Shown here piece by piece: positions 52,801 through 62,700 of a stretch of 64,000 nt of DNA. The DNA comes from Orthonyx spaldingii (taxonomy: Eukaryota > Chordata > Aves > Passeriformes > Orthonychidae). The notes beneath the pieces were generated by a model, which saw only the letters and a list, made by a program, of their open reading frames with translations, had not been told where the DNA came from and did no database searches. The position numbers and the translations under genes were made by a program. How positions within the stretch are numbered: the first letter of the stretch is position 1; each line of letters starts with the position of its first letter. Where the stretch lies: NCBI GenBank assembly GCA_013397795.1, contig VZTJ01004697.1, forward strand, positions 910,649 to 974,648, read 5' to 3'.

Positions 52801-53539
52801 TAATCAGTCAACCATGTTAAGAACATAGGTAGTTATAAAACACCATTCTGTTCAAATGGACTATCATTTTTACCCTTAATAATATTTACTTCTAAAATCT
52901 CTGAGGATGAGAATGAAGGGCAGATGAGACAGCTTTAATCAACAGCATTAATCAACCTTGATGTCTTTAGATCGTGGAGCAATACTTGGAATAACCTATT
53001 AATAATTTGTGGTCTTTGTGGCCGAAATTATGCCAAACTCAAAATGTTTTCCTTCAGCTTCCCGTGGCTGAAAATGCTGTTCCACACAGCTCTATAATTG
53101 TGTCTGTCATTGCCTTTTCCTGGTAAATTCCTATAATTAGTTTTGGGAGTAGGTCTCCAAAGTGCTACCCTTTAGTTCTCCATTACAGGGGAGCTTAAAA
53201 GAGACCATTCTGTCCCTGGAGCTGTCCCTGGAGCCAACCAGGCTTCTGTGTTTTGTTTTGTTTGTTTTGCTTTTAAAAGCAAGGAAATAAATTCATTGTT
53301 GCATATTATGTTCCAGATCATACCATGAACTTGTTATGAAAGCTTAAAATTACAAAGTGTTTCAAGTTAACATAGCTTGAAGATTTGCGGAATTGTAATA
53401 GATAAAAATAATAGACAATTTTAATTGAAAATTATTTTGTTCTCTCAGCGAGAACAGTCTCTGTCTTGTTCAGTAGCACCTCCTGGAATGCCTTTGATCC
53501 CTTTGCAAATATTATTACCTTTATAAATGTATGTCACTA
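49833..53539. other. Intronic sequence, no gene seen
   Basis: Includes a short imperfect ATAAATAC repeat near 52445-52476 and a 12-bp duplication (CTGTCCCTGGAG) near 53210-53235. No coding evidence. Confidence 0.55.
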
Positions 53540-53675
53540 AGGCTACGAGAACTGGGATTCTTCAGCCTGGAAAAGAAAAGGCTTCAGGGTAATCTACTTG
53601 TGGCCTTCCAGTATCTGAAGGGAGCCTACAGGAAAGATGGAGAGAGACTATTATAGCAACATGTAATAACTTTTC
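53540..53675 (+). mobile_element. CR1 LINE internal fragment
   Basis: GGGATTCTTCAGCCTGGAAA, AAGAAAAGGCTTCAGGG, GGCCTTCCAGTATCTGAAGG and GAGCCTACAGGAAAGATGG match the CR1 region ~350-450 bp before its 3' end. Both ends are lost. Confidence 0.9.
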
Positions 53676-56600
53676 TTTGTGATGTGCCATTTAAGATTTG
53701 TGTGCTAACCTTTCAGCCTTTGTGAAGAACTATTTGGTTTTGAGTCGTTTTCTTCTCAGTGCACCGCATGGATGGGATTTTATTCATTTCTAAGAGCTAC
53801 ATTCAAAACTTGTTTAAATCTTCTTCTCTCCATCTGTGCTCAATCTATGATCCTTGGATTTTTTTTTTTTTTTTAACTTAGAGGATGGAAATATTTTGTA
53901 TTCCCACAATATTTCAGTAAGACTTAAGAATAACTGTGGTGTATAATTTCTGAAGTTTCAAACACAGCTTCCTCTTCCCAACAACTGTGAAATACAAAGA
54001 AAATTATTTGCATATAAAGAATCTGATCATCCAAACATCGTGCTTATAATGAAACGTAAATCAGCTACAAAGAGCTTACTTAGTTCTTCCTAAAGGAAAC
54101 AAATCAGTCTGAGTTATTTTTCTATGTAATTAACAATGTTTGCTGTTTTAAGTAGAGAGATCAGAGTTGTTCAAAGCGGTTAAGATTAGAGCAACATCAG
54201 CAGTTTTTCTGTTTGCTTTACTTTTATTCATTCTGGCATCAGAGCTAATTTCTAATCAAGTAAATGTGTTTGAAAGTATGATTCAGGGGAGATGATACAT
54301 TTCTCCATGCTATGTGCGTAAAGCTGGCTTAATAAAAAGGGTATTGCATACAATGACACTTTTCTAGTGGGTATAGTTATCTCTGCAGCAAACAAGTGAA
54401 TGATGTATTTCAGGATGTGTGTCTGGATGATGACAGGCAGATTGGGCACGATAATAAGCCAGGCTGTTCACCAGCAAGCCTCTTTTTCTGGTACATCAGA
54501 GTCCTGTGATGACACTAGAAGTTGCCTTCTGGTGGCTTTTACTTCTCCTTTTAAAATATCTGATACTTTAAGCAGATACTGCTTTGGCAGAATCAAGAAT
54601 GGGGGCCCATTGTCCCACTGCTGCCTCATTTGCAAATGTCATCTTGTCTGATGGAGCCCCAAGAAGCAGAAGATCAATGTACAGAAATCCAGACTGCTCC
54701 TTCTCTTGTAATATTCAAAGAGTATGTTACTGTTTGGGAATGATGATTCAGTCCAAGATTGGTAGAGAGCCCACTGAAGTCACAGACATGGAGTCTGTGA
54801 TTGCCAAAATCTACCACTGAGTTCAGTGTGTCTTGGAGCAAGCCCTTCACGGGTACAGAACCCCCTGGGAAATGGAAAGCAAAACTGATTAAACAACAAC
54901 TAAACACAACCAGCTTTCTGGACCTCCCTCCACAAAAGTTTTGTGGCTTTAGAGCCCTACTCCAACAAGCAGGAACGTGGACGACGAAGGTCTTTACTTT
55001 TAATCTCACATGGCTCAGCTCAATGGCAATTAGCTTCTGCCTCTGCTTCTGTGGGCCTCCTGCACTCCACAGCTGCAGCAGCCAGACCTTGTTGCCTAGA
55101 AAAAATTAGACAATTATCTCTGGGAATTTATTTCCCAGCAAGAATATTCACTTCTCGCTTCTCCCCAGTACTTCATCACCAAGATGCACAGCTGTTGAAG
55201 GACTATCCAGATCTCAGTCCAACCTACTGTCATGTTCAATAGTTCATCACTGCAAGAGTTTCATGAATGCACATTTTCCAGATATATCTCCAGTCTGTGT
55301 TTCCTCTGGTAATCCCTGCCTGGAATCACAAATTAAGAAACATATACACATAAAAATCCCCCAGTTCGTTTAGAACAGTTAGCAAAAAGACATTTCTTGT
55401 AGAAGGAAAAGTTGTCCTTTGGATTTTGAAGATAGCTGTTTGTCTGCAGGCTTTCAATGCAGTCCTTCCAGCACAGTTGTCTCAGAAAGTAAACGATACC
55501 TGGGCAGTGGGGGATGCAGGAACGAGGTATTTTTGCAGGCTCCACTGCCTCTGGCTTGTACTGTGACACTTGGAGCATCACAAGTTTGCCATCTGTAATG
55601 GGCACCATTTGGGCAAAACGTGTCTTTTTTTAAGGGAGGGAATAAATAGTGATAAAATTAGAACCTGATGATCTGCTCAGTTTTCCATCTGTATTTCCTT
55701 CTAGAAATCTTGAACTTATCTGTTCTTCAGCTTCCTCATTTCATAGAATCTCATCTTTCAACAGCCATTTCCATCCAGAATTACTAGTGTTTCATGTACC
55801 ATCTAGGGTGCTTTGCCTAATGTTTTCAAAACCAGCTGCAAAGTATAAATCTCTGGCACCTCATATTTTTAAATCACTGTATCTGCTTCCCTACCAGTTG
55901 TACAAAGTGTTTGAAAAAACCCAGCGTTTTCTCTATGGTGGAAAAACATTTTAGTCTCTGCTGAAATCCTCCAGGTTTGTTGATATTCTGCTCAGCCTTA
56001 CTGTCTTTTACTATCCTGTGTGATGCTTGGATGACAGCCAGGCACATATAAATTGCTCCCACTCATGCTCTCTCTGGCAGTTTTATGTGCCTTTCACTAC
56101 TTTCTAGCAGATATTTTAGGCAACAATTTACTCCTATCACGGTTTTTTTCTGCTTGCTTTCTTTTCCCTTTTTAAAATGTATTACATCTTTTTGCCTAGA
56201 ATTTACTCAGTGTTTTAGGATCCCTGTGGATCAACGGGTCAGAAACTGCAATGACAAAATTGAGGCTTTCTTATTATGCTTGAAGAAGGGAGTAGGAGGC
56301 CATAAGGCCCAGTCTTACTGCCCAGTTTCAATACTTTTGCCACACCAAGGGTCAGAGAGTGGGCAGGAGTTTGAAGCTGGAAGTGCCCATCTTCCCCTTG
56401 GGATATCTTGCTCAGTACTTTGGATTCAGCACAGAGAGGAGGCTCCCAATGCCAGATAAAAGGGGTGACATAGGTTACTCCTTGACTGGGAGATGCAAGA
56501 AACCAGAGACTGGATCTGTGGTGCTCCTAGAAATGTGTCATTCTCCATTTTCCTTTGAGCACGCCAAATATACGCCAAAAAACATGCATAACCTAACCTC

Positions 56601-57395
56601 TCTTAGGTATCAGATTTTTCATTATATTTTCTCCTAAAGATTAGAAGAAAGAGCAGAAAAAAGAGGGGGGGAAAGAGAGAAATTAAATAATTTAAGAAGC
56701 TTCTGTCTAAAGAAGAAAATGAAGATGATGGATACAAGCTGAACCCCTGGAGACCCCAATCAAGAAACTAATTTTTAGCCATCTTGGAATTCTTAGTTGC
56801 TGTCTAGCTGGGGATCATGTCACTCAAATGGTAGTTCTAGGGAATGCTCTGTCACTGGATTTTGAGAGCATAAAACTGGATCATGTCCCACACCTAGCTG
56901 CTATTCACCCATGGCAGCAAAAATACCTGTGGACATTTTGTTGCCTGAGTTGTTAATTGAGCCCAAATGTAACAAAGAGCATCACTCAGTCCCAGATTAA
57001 GAGTTGATTAGATCCCTGCAAGTCAAGTAGTTGTTAACTAGAACATATTGGTATTATTAAGGCGTATAAGCATGCTAGAAGTTTATCATGTTTTCAGAAA
57101 AAAGACCCCACAGAAACTCAGTTCTGGGACTTAGTTCTTTATTCCAGCAGATCTCTTTAAAATCCGATTTGTCATGTGTTCACCCAGATATAAAATGAGC
57201 GTCAAAGCACATACCGGAGGTGAGTATTAACAAGCTTGTCTTCATCCAGCCCTGACCTATTGCATTAAAGTTCTATGGATCTGTTTGATGAACTGTGAAT
57301 CTGTGGTATCTTCACAGAGGTTGTTGTGATCCTAATTAATACTACATGTCTATCACCTATATATCATCTAGTTTGTTGCCATTTTCTTGCACGCT
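53676..57395. other. Intronic sequence leading to the last exon, no gene seen
   Basis: AT-rich. A T14 run lies at 53861-53874. Frames such as 56085-56459 have no recognisable product. Confidence 0.55.
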
Positions 57396-57428
57396 GCCAC
57401 TAAACAACTCTCCCCTTTGCCTTTGTAG
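57396..57428 (+). promoter_or_regulatory. KCNQ1: 3' splice site of the last KCNQ1 intron
   Basis: A branch-point-like CTAAAC lies about 24-28 nt upstream of the junction. It is followed by a pyrimidine-rich run and TTTGTAG directly before GTTACACAA. The junction falls between codons, as in the last human KCNQ1 exon. This site decides the exon start. Confidence 0.88.
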
Positions 57429-57632
57429 GTTACACAAATGGACCAGAAGCTGAACCTCATCACGGACATGCTGCATCACCTGGTCTCCCGTCAGCAGGGG
57501 GATCAGGGGAACAACAGATCATCTCAGAGAGGCAACAACAACGTTGCCTCGGATCTTTTCCTCCCTAACAACACCCTGCCCACCTACGAGCAGCTGACAG
57601 TACCAGGAGGAAACGAAGACGACATATCCTGA
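57429..57632 (+). CDS. KCNQ1: KCNQ1 (Kv7.1) terminal coding exon, 3' part of the gene
   Basis: KCNQ1 is the pore-forming subunit of the IKs potassium channel; it sits in the plasma membrane and assembles as a tetramer with KCNE subunits. This exon encodes 67 residues and a TGA stop. Seen: it opens with VTQMDQKLNLITDMLHHL, matching the end of the helix-D coiled coil that drives tetramer assembly (human VTQLDQRLALITDMLHQL). A polar N/Q/S-rich linker follows, then LFLPNNTLPTYEQLTVP and an acidic end (GNEDDIS). Known: the last human exon also begins in phase 0 at this valine and encodes 78 residues; LPTY is the PY motif bound by Nedd4-type ubiquitin ligases. The start is set by the splice acceptor, not by an ATG; the in-frame ATG at 57438 is an internal Met. 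The linker lacks the Gly/Pro-rich stretch of mammals, which explains most of the 11-residue difference. KCNQ2-5 do not have this C-terminus, so the paralogue call is firm. Confidence 0.94.
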   Translation, partial: VTQMDQKLNLITDMLHHLVSRQQGDQGNNRSSQRGNNNVASDLFLPNNTLPTYEQLTVPGGNEDDIS

Positions 57633-57950
57633 TGTGGTGCAAGTCTGGATTGGGTTCTTCCTACTTTTCTCCTCTAAATGGGACTGAGTGTTGAGAACCT
57701 GGGAGAAATTAAGTTCATCAGCCAACCAAGAAATCGTGCAACTGCTGTATCTACACCACTAGTCTCAAACACACTCTTCTAAAGTTACCCACAGTAGCCA
57801 AAGGATTGCCAGGCTGTCTTCCACCAGGCAAAACTTCCAGAAGCTCCATGTTGATTTTGCTCCTGAACAAATGATCACACCTCGTTATTTCTCAAAAAGA
57901 CCAAAATGATGTAAAGACAGGCAAAATGGCAAGGATTGAGAGCTCCTGTA

Positions 57951-57993
57951 GTAATAATAATAATAATAATAGTAATAATAATATTCTAATAAT
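57951..57993 (+). repeat. TAA trinucleotide microsatellite in the KCNQ1 3' UTR
   Basis: An interrupted run of TAA units (GTAATAATAA…ATAGTAATAATAATATTCTAATAATA) lies about 320 nt after the stop codon. It is a simple repeat, likely length-polymorphic. Confidence 0.85.
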
Positions 57994-58325
57994 ACTTGAA
58001 CTTAGACGGGAAAAAAATGCATTCTGTTTATGAATCTGCAGATAGCAATTTATTTCTACTACTAAGGTTTTTAAAACAAACTAGGATAACTTATGTTGTT
58101 TTTATTGTATAAATATACACTAACATTCTAGACAATAACAAACCACATACTGAATGATTTTCTTTTTCTGTTTTATTTTAGTGTTACTACATAAATAGTT
58201 ATCAGATAATGACCAGATTTTTTAAATCTGTTTTTCTTCAGGGAGGAACTAATCCTCTGGAACAATATTATTTATAGTGGAAAGTGCTACAGATTTTCTA
58301 AGATATCAGTTTTTCATGGGGAGAC

Positions 58326-58331
58326 AATAAA
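58326..58331 (+). terminator. KCNQ1: Proximal candidate poly(A) signal AATAAA
   Basis: A canonical AATAAA lies about 0.7 kb after the stop codon. The downstream sequence is T-rich but only weakly GT-rich. It would give the short 3' UTR form. Confidence 0.5.
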
Positions 58332-59510
58332 ATATTATATAGCAAAAAAATCATTCTATTTTCTAGAAAATTGTTGCCAAAGAATTTATATACAAATAGA
58401 AAACACAGTGGTCTGAATGTACTTGTCCTGACATAGCATTTTAAAAGGAAGGCCTTCAACTTCTTAAATCTACTGGTTTTTAACTTACAGATGCCAAGAA
58501 TAATACAAGAGGCTGAAGTAGCTGGACTTCACTGGTCAAGTGCTTGAGCTGGCCACTTACAGAACATCCATAATCCTTGCAGGAATCGAGGCTTCAGTTC
58601 AGGAAAGCATCTCTAATCCACACAGCACATATGACAATTTTAATGTTTTAATGAATAATGTCTTAAGAAACTCAGCTCCCTACAAGAGTCGATTGGAATT
58701 GGCAAGTGCCAGCTTTTTATTTAGAGAGTTGAGGGCCTCAGCTACAGCCCATGGGGCTGAACCACACTGCCCCACGTGATGACTGCAATGAAACCAGCAG
58801 TGTTGGCTCAGTGTGAGCTCTCACATACACAACGTGAGCAGGAGTTGGGCTTTGATTACTAAGGCTGAAATCACTAAGCCCTTGCAGAGGGTCAGCACCT
58901 GAATCATATCAGTCTTTAAAGCTGACAGCCTCAGGAAAAGCTCTTTAGTCCAATGTGGTGGTAGTGATAGCTCATACTGCTGGGGAAAAAGGAGATGTAG
59001 ACAGATTTATCAGCTCTTGCACTTTGAGCATCCTACATGTCCAGTGCACCCTGTTCCCCTCGCTGCAGAGCCTGTACCCCACAGTGGTGTCTCTCCTTCT
59101 CCTGGAAAACTGATGCCCTAAAGCCTTATACCTTGGCACAGCAGTTAATATTACCAGTCTTTAATATCTTTGAGCAATCTGAAATACTGATGCATAATGA
59201 ATGAGATCACAGGGAACCTTCTTGTAGTGCTGCTCAAGTTCTGGGCTTTCTTTTCAACATTTCATCTCTTTCACTTGGACTGCAGAGAAAGTATCCTGTA
59301 TTTAACTTTGCAGATTCTGTTACAATTATCCAGCCTCTCTGTTGTACAGTAGATAAATGTTAAGGGTGTCAAAATTTACAGGCATAAAGAAGAATTGTAT
59401 CTGGGCATTATGTTTTCTTAGAAATCAAAATTATTCTCATGATTTTGAACATTTGTTTAAATGAGATTCACTATGTAATTTCAGGTTATCAATCAGCCTG
59501 CTAATTTCCT

Positions 59511-59516
59511 AATAAA
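59511..59516 (+). terminator. KCNQ1: Distal candidate poly(A) signal AATAAA
   Basis: A canonical AATAAA is followed within about 30 nt by a GT/T-rich element (TGTCTTTTGTTATTC). This is the best-formed hexamer plus downstream-element pair in the region and would give a 3' UTR of about 1.9 kb. Confidence 0.5.
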
Positions 59517-59676
59517 ATACAGGACAAGAGTGCCATGTCTTTTGTTATTCTAAAATCCAGACACTTGATACACACGAGAAAGCTCTTCTCTTTTCTCTCT
59601 TAGCCTACTGTACAGTGTGAATATGCCTTATTTGCAATGCATGACTGTAAACCTTCTGCTGATTCTTCACTAAAGA

Positions 59677-59682
59677 AATAAA
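59677..59682 (+). terminator. KCNQ1: Third candidate poly(A) signal AATAAA
   Basis: A canonical AATAAA lies in an A-rich context (AAAGAAATAAAAGAAAATG). It has no clear GT-rich downstream element, so it is weaker than the one at 59511. Confidence 0.3.
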
Positions 59683-59705
59683 AGAAAATGAGGACTTTAT
59701 CAGCT

Positions 59706-62700
59706 GGGATGACTTTGGAGAGAAAGGTGTGTCACATAGCCCTGGCTGAAAGCAGACAGATCTGTGCATTTCTGGGGGCATTGTTTTAAGCAGAAAATGT
59801 GTCCATTCCTGCCTGTTTGTTCCCAAGACCATACCTCCATTCTGTTTGACATCTAATCTTGGTGATAACAGTCTGGCACAGCAAACACTTAATGCAAAAT
59901 ATAATTTCCCTTTCTTGTCCATTGGTCTATAACCATCTGAAAGTCTCCGTTACCAGAATCCTCAGAATTACCAGATTTTACAGGTTTTCGAGGTTGGTGG
60001 CCAGTAGTGAGGTCAGTGTTTCCTCACTTGAGTCCAGCTGATCCTTTCAGAAAGTACAAAGCTCTGAGATCTGCTACTTCAAATCTGATAATCCACCTTG
60101 CCCTAAGGGAAAGAAGATGATCCATTTTCCCAGTTGAAGAGGGATGTTATAAAATGAGCCACCCAAATTTGCCATGCAGCTGCCTGGAGCCAGCCATCCC
60201 CAGGGGCTCACCAGGGACAGATCTGACCTCTCTGCTTGGAGGACTGACTGGAATTATCTGCCCTGCTGCGGCTTCATACCTCGATGACTTCTCGTGGAAG
60301 CAGGTATCTCAGCATCTTGCTTTCACAGAGCACTGTGGAACAGCAGTAGTGGGAAGAAGAGCTGAGCAGTCCAACGCTGGAGCAGCCTGAAGGAACCAGC
60401 ATGCAGTGAGTATGTGTTTCTGCCAAAACCTTTCCTACTGGTGTCTCCTGTTCAGCCAAACTGTCCAGAGCAGGGGTTTTTTAAGTGGGTAGGAAACGTT
60501 TGTAAATGTCTTGAAGGGGAGTAAAAGAAACTGTAAGGTTTGACTTTATAATTTTGCCCCATTTTTGTGAACTGTGTTAAATGCATCTGAGGCTGCAAAA
60601 GAAGCCTCTTTGTTAGAGCAGCTCAATAGCAGTTTGCATTTCAAGATTGGTGTAAGTTAGGCCTGGACCCTCTCCCCTGCCTAAGAAAATAAAGGTCAGT
60701 TAAAAAAAAAGTCATCTAAAAAAATACTAGCTGGCTCAGCTTCCCCAGCCTACCAGGGGGATGCCAGATGTATGCCAGATATGGAAGGTAGGAAGCCAGG
60801 GAAAAGGGGAGGAGGCAGAACGTGAGGCTGCCCAGCTGTAGGTAGTGATGAAATCTCACCCTGCCTCAGCCCACAGCAGAGGCAGACGATGTGCAAGTTT
60901 GCAAAAAGGAAGATTCACGGGAGGTGGAGAGGATTTGTGCAGGGCAGGAGGTTTAGTCCATGAGCACAAGCCTGGCTCCTGGAGAGGGGACTGTGTTGGG
61001 ATCCCAGAGACAGAAGCACTGCCTGGCATCAGCATTAGTCTGCGGTGTGACCTCAGGGCGAGTCATTTCACCTGCTTGGCCACATCTGCTGCCCCCTCTC
61101 CTGCACTCAGCCCACTTGTTTGTTTAGACCCCGAATTCCTCAGGACAGGGAGGGCCCCTTTCTGTGTGTTTGCTCAGTGCCTACACAAAGGGACCTGCCC
61201 TCTGGGGACTGGAGGTACCACTCTCAGATAAATAATTACCCACCCTGGAGTCCCGCTATGGGCAAACCCTTAATTATTGCGAGCCCAAGGAGTTTCATTT
61301 GGAAGTGCCTGCTGCCAAACCAACAGTTAGAGGAGGCTGGGTTTTCAGTCTCCTTCAACACAATATCGTACAAAAAGAGATCAGAAGCCTGGCCATCACT
61401 CATTTTCACTCTTCTACTTTAAAGCAAGTTCATTTCAAATAACACAATGGGCCACTGCTATGCTCAAATACTAGCTAAGGTAGAAATCTTTGGATGTCAG
61501 TGGATTAAACAGACATTTGAAATTAAGGTTTGTTGTTGCTAGCAGATACCTCTGGGCTGATTTAGCACCCATCGATTCTCAGGAAATATTCCAGGCTGCT
61601 GAACTGTGAATGTCTGGGCAAGAAACAAGCTGCTTTTTGAAAAATGAAAAGGTAAAATACAGGAAGATTTTCTTTTCTGGGAGTTTAAAGGAGAAAAGGT
61701 AAAATCAGTCTTAAGCTAATCCTCATTTACCCTGCTGAGATGGGTTTTACTGCTGGGGTGGTGGTTTGGGAAAAGGAGAGGCATTGAGAAGAAAAGGAAA
61801 GGAATTGAAGGTATGATGCAGCTCCCATGAAAATGCACTTGTGCACTTGATTTATGTTGGCTTGGAGTTGAGTATTGCCTGTAGTGGGACCGCTCAGTCC
61901 AGTGGGTCAGTGTAAGCCTTTGGAAGTTGAAAATGTGCAGTAAAGATGCCTTTCCATGGCCTTTCAGTGGAAGCTGGGCTCAGCTGTGTAGGCAGCATTG
62001 CTTTCTTCATGGTCACAGAGCCACAGAAGCATGCAAATTCACAAGTTTCTGCTTCCAATTTCGGTTTTCAAATCTTTGGTTTCTAATATTCCTGCGTGGC
62101 ACTTATGTTTTCAAGCCACAATGACTGGAGGTATTTCTTCCCACTTCAGTGATATTAATTTCTTTACCTACGGCACACACACAACACAGAGCAAAGGCCT
62201 TTAAAATGCCCTCCAATTTCATTTAAAATAGCTTCTGTAAGGTTTTGCATCTTGGGTCTCATGTGCAATAGTAGCAGGTGTAATGAAGGCAGCAGGTTGT
62301 TACACCAGTATGATATGAAGGTGACACTTAGCTACATCCCAAGAAATTTTCAATCCCATGGGATAGCCAGAAGGTTTTGAGTTTAGGTTGAAAGTAGCAA
62401 GGACTTGTGTGAACACTGGCTTTTTTGGTCTTGTCTGTGGTCTGACTTTGACATCTACGAAGTGTGAATTTCAGCTGAAGCTTTCATTTTGTAGTTGCAA
62501 GTTGGTTTTCTGTGTTGTTCCCCTGATGCCCAACGAGATGTGCATTCATGTTCAGCCTTCCCTCGGTGAGGACATTGACACCAGGCCCCTCTGTCTTCTA
62601 CATCAGTGCCTATTTTCACAAAACTTATGAGAACATAATTATTTTCTAGACCTCTATCCTTCTGTCAAGTTAAATTGAACAAGGCCAACGGGTTCAAAAG

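Larger units (their letters stand above)
1..57428 (+). other. KCNQ1: Last intron of KCNQ1, 3' part
   Basis: Everything upstream of the acceptor at 57428 is interpreted as intron. No segment resembling the penultimate exon (62 nt in human, ending …LNRVEDK before a GT donor) was found on the + strand by eye. No other host gene could be recognised on either strand. Human KCNQ1 also has a last intron of tens of kilobases, so the size is plausible. The intron's 5' end lies before the window, unless the exon is hidden in the N gap at 33049-33063. Confidence 0.75.
57633..59705 (+). other. KCNQ1: KCNQ1 3' untranslated region (distal end uncertain)
   Basis: This sequence follows the KCNQ1 stop codon, is AT-rich, and has no reading frame of interest. 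It holds a TAA trinucleotide run, several ATTTA-type motifs (for example near 58049 and 58269) and three AATAAA hexamers. The proximal hexamer would give a ~0.7 kb 3' UTR and the distal ones ~1.9-2.05 kb. Which is used cannot be read from sequence alone, so the end given is the longest plausible one. Confidence 0.65.

Noticed and set aside
1..57428. Avian counterpart of the imprinted antisense RNA KCNQ1OT1
   Set aside because: No CpG-island promoter is visible. In mammals its promoter lies in an earlier intron, and the imprinting role is mammal-specific as far as is known.
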